DNA of 64,000 nucleotides from Pseudomonadota bacterium (GCA_021785515.1 JAJYEX010000001.1:450196-514195), one strand, 5' to 3'; shown: positions 47,689 through 57,911, counted from the stretch's first letter. Made by a program: numbers and translations. Notes: generated by a model from the letters alone, not told the origin.

Positions 47689-49035
47689 ATGCGCACGTCT
47701 CGCCAATCGCGCACTCGGATGCGGCTTGCCAGCAGCAGCTTCGTCATATTGTTCCTGGTGGTTGTGGCCCTGCTGCTGGCGCTGAGCCGGCAATACCACC
47801 GGCAGTTTGACTGGACCGAATCCGGACGCAACAGCCTGTCGCAGGCCAGCATCGCGCTCCTGAAACAGCTGCCCGACCCGATCACGATCACGGCCTTTGT
47901 CACGGACAAGCACAATCTGCGCATGCAGATCAGCGAACTGGTGGAGCGTTACCAGGAACACGACCCCAAGGTAAGCCTGCAGTTCGTCAACCCCGACAAG
48001 CACCCCGGCCGTGTCCGCGCCGCGGGCATCCGTTTTGACGGGGAATTGCTGGTGCAGTACAGCGGCAGAACCCAGACCGTAAGTCAGATCAGCGAACAGT
48101 CGCTCACCAACGCCATCGCACGAGCCGGCCGTGGCGGCAACCGGCGGGTGGTGTTCCTGAGCGGACAGGGCGAACGGCGTCCGGACGGTGACGCGAACTT
48201 CGACCTGTCGACCTGGGCCATGCAGATGAACAAGCGCGGGCTCAAGACACGCAGCCTTACGCTGGGCGAAACCGGCCGGATTCCGCCCGACACGTCGGTG
48301 CTGGTCATTGCCAGCCCCACGGCCCGGTTCCTGCCCGGAGAGGTCCGAGAGATCGAGGACTACATACATCAGGGCGGAAACCTGCTGTGGCTGAGCGACC
48401 CGGGCGCACACAACGGCCTAAGTTCGCTTGCGGACATGCTGGGCGTCGATTTCCAGCCGGGCGTGATCGTGGATCCGGTCTCTCAGCTTCTGACTGGAGG
48501 ACACACCGCCACAGACCTGGTAGTCACCCGTTACGGCCAACAGCCGGTCGTGCGCAATTTCAATCTCATGACGCTGTTTCCTGATGCCCGCGGCATGACC
48601 TTCAAGGCGCCGAAACACTGGCAGGCCCGAGTGATGATCGATACGTCGCCGACCGCCTGGTCGGCGGTCGGACCGCTCGGCAAGGTCGCCCGCTTCAGGA
48701 AGGGCCGCGACATTCCCGGGCCACTCAACATCGCTGTGGCCCTCACCCGCGGACGCGCCAAGCGACAGCAGCGTATTGCGATCGTGGGCACCGGGAACTT
48801 TCTTTCGAATGCCTTCATCGGCAACGGCGGCAACCTGGATCTGGGGATGAACCTCATCAACTGGCTGGCCAATGATGATGCCTATATCAACGTACCCCCC
48901 CGCATTGCCCCGGATCTGCGCCTAGACCTGTCCAGGACGGCCGAGGCGGCCATCGGCATCGGGTTCCTGGTTGTAGTTCCGTTGATTCTGCTTGCCAGCG
49001 GTGTCGGAATTTGGCTACGCCGGCGCAAACGCTGA
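47689..49035 (+). CDS. GldG-like auxiliary ABC transporter protein
   Basis: A 448-residue protein of the ABC-transporter auxiliary (GldG) type: membrane segment at about residues 16-36, a large periplasmic part (WTESGRNSLSQAS, ITAFVTDKHNLRMQISELVERY, YIHQGGNLLWLSDPG), and a C-terminal membrane segment followed by RRRKR. The extracytoplasmic domain resembles a periplasmic binding fold. It needs the ATPase and permease at 45984-47683. Substrate unknown. Confidence 0.9.
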   Translation: MRTSRQSRTRMRLASSSFVILFLVVVALLLALSRQYHRQFDWTESGRNSLSQASIALLKQLPDPITITAFVTDKHNLRMQISELVERYQEHDPKVSLQFVNPDKHPGRVRAAGIRFDGELLVQYSGRTQTVSQISEQSLTNAIARAGRGGNRRVVFLSGQGERRPDGDANFDLSTWAMQMNKRGLKTRSLTLGETGRIPPDTSVLVIASPTARFLPGEVREIEDYIHQGGNLLWLSDPGAHNGLSSLADMLGVDFQPGVIVDPVSQLLTGGHTATDLVVTRYGQQPVVRNFNLMTLFPDARGMTFKAPKHWQARVMIDTSPTAWSAVGPLGKVARFRKGRDIPGPLNIAVALTRGRAKRQQRIAIVGTGNFLSNAFIGNGGNLDLGMNLINWLANDDAYINVPPRIAPDLRLDLSRTAEAAIGIGFLVVVPLILLASGVGIWLRRRKR

Positions 49036-49051
49036 GCCCACGGGGTGGCTT

Positions 49052-49942
49052 GTGAACAGTCGCTGGTGGCTCAATGCGGGCCTAGCCGCCCTGATTGCCG
49101 CCCTCGCGCTGGTGCTCGTCTTCAAGCCTGGCCACCACAAGGCTCCGGTAGTCCCCGCGCTCACCACGCTGTCCGCCGGCCAGATCGGTCACATCCGCCT
49201 GCTGCGTCCAGGCCAGCCCGAAATCGACCTCGTCAAATCCGGCGGGCGTTGGATCATGACCGCACCACGCCGTGCCCGCGCCAACCGCTTTCGGATCGAG
49301 GAACTACTGCACCTGGCAACCGCCAGGATCGTAACCCACTTCACCGTTCCGGCGGCTGATCTGGGTCGATACGGCCTGGCCAAGCCGGATGCGGTCGTCT
49401 GGCTCGATGACGAGAAAATCAGTTTTGGCGGCCCCCACCCGCTGGACCCGGACCACTATGCCCTGTACCGGGGCCAGGTCTATGTGGTACCGGATCATTA
49501 CGACAATGCCGCCATCGCCCCATTGTCAGGCTTCTTCAGCACGCGTCTGATTGAGAATCGCGGAAAGCTCGTGGCAATCCGGCTGCCTAGGCTGAGTCTT
49601 GCACGTAAACCTGACGGGAGCTGGAAGGTGACGCCGGCTGACAGCAAGCTGTCGACCGACCGCATAAACACATTCGTCGATGACTGGCGCTACGCTCAGG
49701 CCCTGTCGGTCAGCCCGTATTCCGGCAAGCCGGTCATTGCTCGGGCACGCTTCACTTTTGCTTCGAGTCCGGTAAAAGCGGCCCGCGGCCATTCGGTCGC
49801 CGCGGCGCCGGGCAAGCGGGTACTGGTGCTTGGCATCGTGGAGCGCAAACCGGAACTGATCTTCTATCGCAAGGACGAGGGGCTCGAATACCATTTGCCG
49901 GCCGACATGGCCTCACAACTCCTCGAACTGAAACCTCACTGA
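49052..49942 (+). CDS. DUF4340 protein of the Gld-like ABC module
   Basis: A 296-residue protein from a GTG at 49052, 16 nt after the GldG-like stop. One N-terminal membrane anchor (VNSRWWLNAGLAALIAALAL) is followed by a periplasmic beta-rich region with DUF4340 features (PRRARANRFRIEELLHLATAR, LAKPDAVVWLDD, SFGGPHPLDPDHYALY). DUF4340 proteins regularly follow GldG-like genes. It ends 18 nt before mutM. Confidence 0.85.
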   Translation: MNSRWWLNAGLAALIAALALVLVFKPGHHKAPVVPALTTLSAGQIGHIRLLRPGQPEIDLVKSGGRWIMTAPRRARANRFRIEELLHLATARIVTHFTVPAADLGRYGLAKPDAVVWLDDEKISFGGPHPLDPDHYALYRGQVYVVPDHYDNAAIAPLSGFFSTRLIENRGKLVAIRLPRLSLARKPDGSWKVTPADSKLSTDRINTFVDDWRYAQALSVSPYSGKPVIARARFTFASSPVKAARGHSVAAAPGKRVLVLGIVERKPELIFYRKDEGLEYHLPADMASQLLELKPH

Positions 49943-49960
49943 GACGCTCGAAACCCGTCC

Positions 49961-50776
49961 ATGCCGGAACTTCCGGAAGTCGAGACTACGCGCCGCGGAA
50001 TCGCGCCGCATCTCCTGGGACAGCGGGTGCGCGCGGTCGTCGTACGCAACCCCAGACTGCGCTGGAAGGTGCCGGTCGCACTGGTCACGGAACTGCCGGG
50101 ACAGACTGTGCGCGCGGTAGAGCGGCGCGCCAAGTATCTGCTGCTGCGGGCGGATAACGGCACCGTCATCGTACATCTCGGCATGAGCGGCAGTCTGCGG
50201 ATTGCCGACCGCTCGGACCCTGCTGGTCGCTTTGATCATCTGGACCTGGTGTTGGAGGACGGCACATGTCTGCGCCTGCGCGACCCGCGGCGCTTCGGCT
50301 CCGTGCTCTGGACCCGCGGCCCCCCCGCAGACCATGTCCTGCTCCGGAATATCGGCCCGGAACCGCTCACTGCCGGATTTGACGGGATGTATCTTTACAC
50401 CCGCACCCGCCGCCGCACGGCTGCCATCCGGGACCTGCTGCTCAACGCACGGATTGTCGCCGGCATAGGCAACATCTACGCCAATGAGGCCCTGTTCCAG
50501 GCCCGCATCCGCCCAAGCCGGCGCGCCGGCCGGTTGAGTCGCCCCGAATGTGGGCGCCTCGTTGCAGCCATCCGAGGGACGCTGACGCGGGCAATCAAAG
50601 CCGGCGGCACAACGCTGCGCGACTTTCGTAAGGCCGACGGCGCGCCCGGCCATTTCCAACACACGCTCTATGTCTACGGACGGGCCGGCAAACGCTGCCG
50701 GCGATGCGCCGCGCAGATCCGCGCTTTGCATATCGGCCAGCGGCGAGCCTTCTACTGCCCGCACTGCCAACATTAA
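49961..50776 (+). CDS. mutM: Formamidopyrimidine-DNA glycosylase (MutM/Fpg)
   Basis: MutM excises 8-oxoguanine and nicks abasic sites. It has 271 residues and begins MPELPEVETTRRG, with the catalytic Pro2 and Glu3. The helix-two-turn-helix (IVAGIGNIYANEALFQARI) and the C-terminal zinc finger (CRRCAAQIRALHIGQRR...YCPHC) are intact. It lies 18 nt after DUF4340, so it may be co-transcribed with that operon. Confidence 0.97.
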   Translation: MPELPEVETTRRGIAPHLLGQRVRAVVVRNPRLRWKVPVALVTELPGQTVRAVERRAKYLLLRADNGTVIVHLGMSGSLRIADRSDPAGRFDHLDLVLEDGTCLRLRDPRRFGSVLWTRGPPADHVLLRNIGPEPLTAGFDGMYLYTRTRRRTAAIRDLLLNARIVAGIGNIYANEALFQARIRPSRRAGRLSRPECGRLVAAIRGTLTRAIKAGGTTLRDFRKADGAPGHFQHTLYVYGRAGKRCRRCAAQIRALHIGQRRAFYCPHCQH

Positions 50777-50788
50777 TCAGACTTAAAG

Positions 50789-50804
50789 TGGCACGTTACT
50801 TGCT
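50789..50804 (+). promoter_or_regulatory. Sigma-54 (-24/-12) promoter upstream of the dynamin-like gene
   Basis: TGGCACG-TTAC-TTGCT fits the sigma-54 consensus TGGCACG-N4-TTGCW at every fixed position, with the required 10-bp gap between GG and GC. The start would be near 50815, leaving a leader of about 168 nt before the ATG at 50983. A GTTACTT/AAGTAAC inverted repeat (50795-50801 and 50810-50816) covers the -12 box. No other such match was seen in the window. Confidence 0.75.
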
Positions 50805-50875
50805 TGCTGAAGTAACTTGATTATCTGGCCTTTTTAGTTAGGATAAAACTAAACTAAGGGAATTATACCTCCGGA

Positions 50876-50909
50876 ACCGACCGGCGGCGTGCAAGGCACG
50901 GCCGTCGGT
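50876..50909 (+). promoter_or_regulatory. Leader hairpin before the dynamin-like gene
   Basis: ACCGAC (50876-50881) pairs with GTCGGT (50904-50909), and CGTGC (50888-50892) with GCACG (50896-50900) around an AAG loop. No T-run follows, so it is more likely a structured leader or a weak mutM 3' hairpin than a terminator. Confidence 0.4.
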
Positions 50910-50982
50910 TGCGGGTAGCCGGGCCCGACGACTAGTATTTTGGTAGGCAGCATGTGCACGCCCCTCCCCCAAGGATCGCTTG

Positions 50983-52965
50983 ATGAATAACATAGAACGG
51001 CAATTCGAGGCCTACAGCGCCTGGCGCAGTGGATTATTTGAAGCAGTCAGCCAGTTCCGGGCATGGTTGCGCGCCCAGGAAATTGCCGACGCCCAGGTCG
51101 ATCAGCGCCTGGACCAGGTACTGTCGACCCTGCGCGACGACAAGCTCTATATAGCCTTCGTGGCGGAATTCTCCCGGGGCAAATCTGAGCTCATCAATGC
51201 CATCTTCTTTGCCGGGTTTGGTCAGCGCGTGCTGCCGTCGAGCGCAGGACGTACAACCATGTGCCCCACCGAGCTTGCCTACGAACGAAATTCGGACCCG
51301 TTCATCCGGCTGCTGCCGATCGAAACCCGCACCAGCGGCACTACGGTTTCGGAACTGAAGGGATTTCCGGATGAGTGGACAACAATCCCCCTGGACGTGC
51401 GATCTCCCGACAAAGTGGCCGAGACACTGCAGCAGATCGCGCAGATCAAGACCGTATCGCGGGATGTCGCGCAGTCGATGGGGCTGCACGTCGCGGAAGC
51501 GGAAACCGAGAACGGCATGCACGTCACCGCCGACGGGCTGGTCGAGATTCCCAGATGGCGCCACGCCATCATCAACTTCCCGCATCCGCTGCTTGACCAG
51601 GGACTGGTGATACTCGATACGCCCGGTCTCAATGCGCTCGGCACCGAACCGGAACTAACCCTCAGCCTGCTGCCCAGCGCCCATGCGGTGCTATTCATTC
51701 TCGCCGCCGACACCGGCGTGACCAAATCCGACATCCAGGTCTGGCACGATTTCATTAGCAATCCGCAGAGCGGCCAGACCAAAGGCCGCCTGGTAGTGCT
51801 TAACAAGATCGACGGCCTGTGGGACGAACTGCGGGACTGGGAGGAAGTGCAGCGCGAAATCGAGCGCCAGACCCGGGAAACAGCCAAACACCTCGGCGTC
51901 AGCGAACGGAACATCTATCCGGTCTCTGCTCAGAAGGCGCTGCTCGGCAAGATCAGGAACGATGCAGCGATTCTCGAACGCAGCCGCATAAATACTCTGG
52001 AAACCGCCCTGGGCAAGGAACTGTTACCTTCCAAGCGCGACATCGTCCGCACCAACATCGGTGGCGAGATGATAGATATAATCAAGGCGACGCGGACCGT
52101 CCTCACGCAACGGATGAAGGGCGTCCAGGAACACATGGAGGAACTGGAGGGGCTGAACGGGAAGAATCTGGACGTCATCGACCACATGATGGACAAGGTC
52201 AAGGTGGACAAGGAACACTTTGAGAAAAGTCTTCAGCGTTTCCAGGCGACGCGCAGCATCTTCTCCCAGCAGACAAACGTGCTCTATTCACACCTCAATC
52301 TGAAGGCAGTGGACAAGCTGATTGCCGAAACCAAACGCGACATGGAGATCAGTCTTACAACGTCGGGCCTGAAGACGCGCATGCAGACCTTCTTCAAGCA
52401 GATGCACGGCATCATGGAGGATGTCGCCAAACAGTCCCAGGAAATCAAGGAGCTCATGGAGGGCGTCTACAAGAAGTTCCAGGAGGAACACGGGCTGGCC
52501 AACATCAAGCCGCACGGCTTTTCCGTGATGAAGTATTTGCGGGAGATCAAACGCGTAGAAGACAAGCACATGCAGTTTTTCAGCGGCATGTCGCTGCTGG
52601 TGACCGAGCAGAAATCGGTCACCCGCCGGTTCTACGAATCGGCAGTTGCCCGCATCCGCGCGATATTTGCGACCGCCAACCGCGATGCCGACAATTGGCT
52701 GCGGACAATCATGTCACCCATGGAATCCCAGGTACGCGAGCATCAGATTCAGCTTCGCCGACGCCTCGAGAGCATCAAGCGTATCCATAAAGCCAGTGAC
52801 ACCCTAGATGACCGGCTGAACGAACTTAAGGATGTGCGCGACGGAATCCACGCCCAGGATCAGGCGCTCGAGAGGCAGGCCGAAACCATAACGCAGATCC
52901 TCATGGCTCCGGCAGGACCGGATGCCGACGCCGAACCCTTGCCGGACCTGAACCTGTCTGCCTGA
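50983..52965 (+). CDS. Bacterial dynamin-like GTPase
   Basis: A 660-residue large GTPase. G1 is AEFSRGKS (61-68), with Ala in place of the first Gly of the P-loop; G2 is RTTMCPTE (90-97); G3 is DTPG (212-215); G4 is NKID (274-277). The rest is long helices with coiled-coil character (about 360-660), as expected for a stalk that binds or bends membrane. There is no clear membrane-spanning segment. It is not paired with a second dynamin gene. The ATG at 50983 is the normal start; a TTG precedes it. A sigma-54 promoter lies upstream. Confidence 0.9.
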   Translation: MNNIERQFEAYSAWRSGLFEAVSQFRAWLRAQEIADAQVDQRLDQVLSTLRDDKLYIAFVAEFSRGKSELINAIFFAGFGQRVLPSSAGRTTMCPTELAYERNSDPFIRLLPIETRTSGTTVSELKGFPDEWTTIPLDVRSPDKVAETLQQIAQIKTVSRDVAQSMGLHVAEAETENGMHVTADGLVEIPRWRHAIINFPHPLLDQGLVILDTPGLNALGTEPELTLSLLPSAHAVLFILAADTGVTKSDIQVWHDFISNPQSGQTKGRLVVLNKIDGLWDELRDWEEVQREIERQTRETAKHLGVSERNIYPVSAQKALLGKIRNDAAILERSRINTLETALGKELLPSKRDIVRTNIGGEMIDIIKATRTVLTQRMKGVQEHMEELEGLNGKNLDVIDHMMDKVKVDKEHFEKSLQRFQATRSIFSQQTNVLYSHLNLKAVDKLIAETKRDMEISLTTSGLKTRMQTFFKQMHGIMEDVAKQSQEIKELMEGVYKKFQEEHGLANIKPHGFSVMKYLREIKRVEDKHMQFFSGMSLLVTEQKSVTRRFYESAVARIRAIFATANRDADNWLRTIMSPMESQVREHQIQLRRRLESIKRIHKASDTLDDRLNELKDVRDGIHAQDQALERQAETITQILMAPAGPDADAEPLPDLNLSA

Positions 52966-52992
52966 GTTGCGCCGGCCTGCGATCCGGGCAGT

Positions 52993-53139
52993 CTAGTGGA
53001 GCACCGGATTCCGCGACGTTTCGATGTCATTGGACACCACGGGGCGATGCTCCGCGTGCTCGTCGCGGCGCGCGACGTGTCCAAAGACCACGGCAACTAC
53101 AAAAGACGCAACCATCCAGCCAAGGAGAATCCACCACAT
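52993..53139 (-). CDS. 48-residue single-pass membrane protein
   Basis: The ATG at 53139 is preceded by GGAGGTACCGTC, a strong ribosome site. The protein starts MWWILLGWMVASFVVAV, one membrane helix (about residues 2-21), followed by a charged, His-rich tail (HVARRDEHAEHRPVV). It is convergent with the dynamin-like gene, 27 nt between their stops. It fits the pattern of small membrane proteins, but I recognise no family. Confidence 0.6.
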   Translation of the reverse strand: MWWILLGWMVASFVVAVVFGHVARRDEHAEHRPVVSNDIETSRNPVLH

Positions 53140-53526
53140 GACGGTACCTCCAATGGGAACCAGCAGTCCATCCGCACGGCGTCACTGCGTGCACCAGCGA
53201 CCTCCAATGAACCCGCCCGTCCCCGCGCCTTTTGGTTAATCTGGATTATTTGTGGTTTGGCGTCTCCGGGTAAACACGCTACCACTCCGGTCGGGGTGGT
53301 CGAGAGAAAAACGCTGAACGCCGCGAACCGGCAGATCAGTGGTGGCTGCCGCTATGTCCGGCAGTCCCGCGCACTGCGCGATACCGCAAACACATTCACG
53401 GCAGATTATAGAGATTCAAAGAAAAGACCGGATCGGATGAGAACCGTTCTACTTCGCCAGCATCGGCTCAGCCCGAAGACGAGGACGATCCCTCACCACG
53501 CGTAGCGGTAAGGGAGCCGGCAGGCT
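53140..53526. other. Intergenic region downstream of the ferredoxin gene
   Basis: About 390 nt with no supported gene, between the ferredoxin stop and the small membrane protein start. It must hold the promoter of that small gene. A CCGCGAAC/GCGCGATACCGC patch was noted but no defined regulatory site. Confidence 0.4.
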
Positions 53527-53826
<300 letters not shown>

Positions 53827-53836
53827 CTATGCAATT

Positions 53837-54950
<1,114 letters not shown>

Positions 54951-55086
54951 CGGCCTCACCTGTGTCCGAGATCGGGGCGATGCGGGTGCAGAAACACTGC
55001 AGGATACCGGGATGACATGGGTTTCCTTTATCCGAAAGGCGTACGGATGATAGGATAACCCATCGCTTTGATGCTTTGTAACTTCG

Positions 55087-56052
55087 ATGGGCCTTTTCAA
55101 CAAGACTACGCGCGCCAAAACGGATGACGCCGGAAACAGCGTGGGATTCCTGGGCCGGCTCAGTGATCGTCTGGCCGCCACGCGCCGTGGCCTCGGCCAG
55201 CGGCTGGCGACCCTCATCCGCGGCCACTCGGCGGTGGACGCAGACCTCGCCGAGGACATTGAGGCACTGCTGCTCGGTGCCGATGTCGGCATTGAGGCGA
55301 CGCGCGACATCATCGGCCGCATCACGCGGGCCCAGGCACGTACGCCGGACGAGTTCTATGCCGAACTCCGGGCAGCATTGCTTGCCATCATAGCGCCCTG
55401 CGCGCAACCGCTGACCATCTCGTCCGACATACGGCCTTACGTGATCATGGTCGCCGGAGTCAACGGGGCCGGGAAAACGACCACCATCGGCAAACTGGCC
55501 CACCGTCTGCGGTCGGAAGGTCATAGCGTAATGCTGGCGGCAGGCGACACGTTTCGTGCCGCTGCGGTCGAACAGTTGCAGACCTGGGGTGAACGCAACG
55601 GGGTTCCGGTCATGGCCCAATCCACCGGTGCTGACGCTGCGGCCGTCGCTCACGATGCCATGCAGGCCGCCACGGCACGGGCCGTCGACGTACTGATCAT
55701 CGACACCGCCGGGCGGCTGCATACTCAAACCGGGCTGATGGACGAGCTCAGGAAAATCAAACGCGTCATCGGCCGCTTCGACGCCAACGCACCACACGAA
55801 GTGCTGCTGGTTCTTGATGCCGGGATCGGCCAGAACGCTCTTGCACAACTTGCTCACTTCGACAGCGCGGTGGGCGTGACCGGCCTGTGCCTGACGAAGC
55901 TCGACGGCACCGCAAAAGGCGGCATACTGTTTGCGATGGCGGAGAAACATGCCATTCCGATCCGCTTTATTGGAGTCGGCGAAGGTATCGATGACCTGCG
56001 CGTGTTCGACGCCGCACAGTTCGTCGACGCGATCCTGCCGCAACCGGAGTAG
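55087..56052 (+). CDS. ftsY: Signal recognition particle receptor FtsY
   Basis: FtsY is the SRP receptor GTPase that delivers nascent membrane proteins to the translocon. It has 321 residues with only a short N-terminal extension, much shorter than the acidic A domain of E. coli FtsY. The N domain covers about 25-105. The P-loop GVNGAGKTT is at 124-132; DTAGR and TKLDGTAKGG follow. It is the first gene of ftsY-ftsE-ftsX. Confidence 0.97.
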   Translation: MGLFNKTTRAKTDDAGNSVGFLGRLSDRLAATRRGLGQRLATLIRGHSAVDADLAEDIEALLLGADVGIEATRDIIGRITRAQARTPDEFYAELRAALLAIIAPCAQPLTISSDIRPYVIMVAGVNGAGKTTTIGKLAHRLRSEGHSVMLAAGDTFRAAAVEQLQTWGERNGVPVMAQSTGADAAAVAHDAMQAATARAVDVLIIDTAGRLHTQTGLMDELRKIKRVIGRFDANAPHEVLLVLDAGIGQNALAQLAHFDSAVGVTGLCLTKLDGTAKGGILFAMAEKHAIPIRFIGVGEGIDDLRVFDAAQFVDAILPQPE

Positions 56053-56144
56053 GGTGTGTCCTCTGGCAGAACCGAGCGGTCGCCACGGGCATCAGTTTTG
56101 CGACGTCATACGCACGCATCTGCGTCCTCTGCGGCCAGGCCCCG

Positions 56145-56819
56145 ATGATCAAGCTCAGTAATGTATTTAAGCGCTACCCAGGCGGTTTCGATGCCTTGCG
56201 GGACGTCAGTTTTGAGGTGGACAGCAAGGAGATGGTGTTCATTACCGGCCATTCCGGCGCCGGCAAAAGCACTCTGCTCAAGATCCTGACGCTGATCGAA
56301 CACGCCTCGCGCGGTCAAGTCCTCGTCAATAACCTGAATGTCGCGCGGCTGCCGCGCCGCCGCATTCCGCACTTTCGCCGCGAGATTGGGGTCGTATTTC
56401 AGGACAACAAACTGCTTCACGACCGCACCGTATTCGACAATGTTGCGCTGCCGCTGGTCGTGGCAGGCCTTTCCCGTCAGGAAATTGGACGGCGCGCGCG
56501 CGCCGCGTTGGACAAGGTCGGACTGCTGAAAAAGGAGAAGATGTATCCCGTCACCCTGTCTGGCGGCGAGCAGCAGCGTGTTGGGATCGCGCGCGCGGTG
56601 GTAAACAAGCCGGCACTGCTGCTGGCCGATGAGCCTACCGGAAACCTGGATGCGGACATGGCCGACCAGATCATCGATCTGTTTTACGACTTCAACCGCC
56701 ACGGTGTCTGCGTGCTGATCGCAACCCACGACCTGCGGCAGATCCAGCGCTTGCGCAAGCGCGTAATCGGACTGAAAGACGGCGAAATCACCGTTGACAG
56801 CGGAAGCCACACCTCATGA
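56145..56819 (+). CDS. ftsE: Cell division ATPase FtsE
   Basis: FtsE with FtsX forms an ABC-type complex at the septum that controls peptidoglycan hydrolysis. It has 224 residues. Walker A is GHSGAGKSTLL, the signature LSGGEQQRVGIA, Walker B LLLADEPTGNLD. It starts MIKLSNVFKRYPGG and overlaps ftsX by 4 nt. Confidence 0.97.
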   Translation: MIKLSNVFKRYPGGFDALRDVSFEVDSKEMVFITGHSGAGKSTLLKILTLIEHASRGQVLVNNLNVARLPRRRIPHFRREIGVVFQDNKLLHDRTVFDNVALPLVVAGLSRQEIGRRARAALDKVGLLKKEKMYPVTLSGGEQQRVGIARAVVNKPALLLADEPTGNLDADMADQIIDLFYDFNRHGVCVLIATHDLRQIQRLRKRVIGLKDGEITVDSGSHTS

Positions 56820-57730
56820 AGAACCACCTGTTGCGTCATCTGCAGGTACTTTTCTACAGCCTCGGAGAGCTGGCACGTGCGCCGCTGACCGCGTTCATGA
56901 CCATCGTCGTAATTGGCATCACGCTGGCGCTGCCGGCCGCTCTGTATGCCCTTATAGGCAACCTGCAGCGCGTCGGCGGAGGCTGGGACCAGGGCGCCCA
57001 GATATCATTGTTTCTCAAACTTGGCACGTCGCGGGCAGCGGCCGAAACCCTTGCCGGGCAAATTCGCACGATGCCGGATGTCGCCAGCGTGCGCTACATC
57101 TCCCCGGCCTCGGCGCTCAAGGATTTCAAGCGCCTGTCCGGCTTCGGCAACACGCTTGATCTGCTGGATTCGAACCCGCTTCCCCCGGTACTCCAGGTGC
57201 TTCCGGCAGGCAGGACGGTTGGTGCAAGGGCGGCCCAGAAACTGGCCCAGACACTCGGACAGATGCCCGGCGTAACCCAGGCGCAGTTTGATCTTGAATG
57301 GGTACAGCGGCTCGATGCCATACTGCGCCTGGCCCAAAGGGGGGTGCTGATCCTGGCCTTGCTTCTGGGTGTTGCGGTACTGCTGGTGGTGGGCAACACC
57401 ATCCGGCTGGCGATACTCAACCGCCGCACCGAAATCGAGGTCATCAAGCTGATCGGTGGGACAGACGCCTTCATTCGCAGACCCTTTCTGTACACCGGGC
57501 TGTTTCAGGGACTGTTTGGCGGGCTGCTGGCCTGGATCCTGGTGGCCGCCAGCCTGACCCTGCTGGCCGGTCCGGTCCGTGATTTGGCAGGTCTCTACGG
57601 CAGCGGCTTCGAACTGGCGGGGCTCGGCCTGCAAGCCGGGACAACCCTGCTGCTCGGGGGCGCCGCCCTAGGCTGGGCCGGCTCCAGGCTTGCGGTAAGC
57701 CGCCACCTGCGCGCGATCGAACCCGGATAG
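56816..57730 (+). CDS. ftsX: Cell division protein FtsX
   Basis: FtsX is the membrane subunit of FtsEX. It has 304 residues with four membrane segments: one near residue 25-45, then a large periplasmic domain (about 60-165), then three at about 175-290. LEVIKLIGGTDAFIRRPFL-type sequence (EVIKLIGGTDAFIRRPFLY) is the FtsX permease signature. It overlaps ftsE and is followed by rpoH. Confidence 0.96.
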   Translation: MKNHLLRHLQVLFYSLGELARAPLTAFMTIVVIGITLALPAALYALIGNLQRVGGGWDQGAQISLFLKLGTSRAAAETLAGQIRTMPDVASVRYISPASALKDFKRLSGFGNTLDLLDSNPLPPVLQVLPAGRTVGARAAQKLAQTLGQMPGVTQAQFDLEWVQRLDAILRLAQRGVLILALLLGVAVLLVVGNTIRLAILNRRTEIEVIKLIGGTDAFIRRPFLYTGLFQGLFGGLLAWILVAASLTLLAGPVRDLAGLYGSGFELAGLGLQAGTTLLLGGAALGWAGSRLAVSRHLRAIEPG

Positions 57731-57815
57731 GCCGAAATGTCGGTCCGTCTGGCCAATACCGCAATTTTTTGACGGTGATTAAGGCGCCTGCAGAACACCC
57801 AATCCAGAATATGGT

Positions 57816-57860
57816 GAACTTTCGGCAGAATTGGCACTCTGACATGCCGAGTGCTAAAAT
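57816..57860 (+). promoter_or_regulatory. Overlapping sigma-E and sigma-70 promoters of rpoH
   Basis: GAACTT (57816-57821), 16 nt, TCTGA (57838-57842) matches the sigma-E consensus GAACTT-N16-TCTGA. TTGGCA (57831-57836), 18 nt, TAAAAT (57855-57860) is a sigma-70 promoter overlapping it. In E. coli one rpoH promoter is sigma-E dependent. The ATG is at 57912. Confidence 0.8.
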
Positions 57861-57911
57861 GGCCTGGTTGATAGTCAGGCTGAATGTACACAGAAGCTGG
57901 GGAGTTCATCC

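Noticed and set aside
53097..53285. 62-codon minus-strand ORF in another frame over the small membrane gene
   Set aside because: It overlaps the 52993-53139 frame, which has the better ribosome site and a clear membrane helix.
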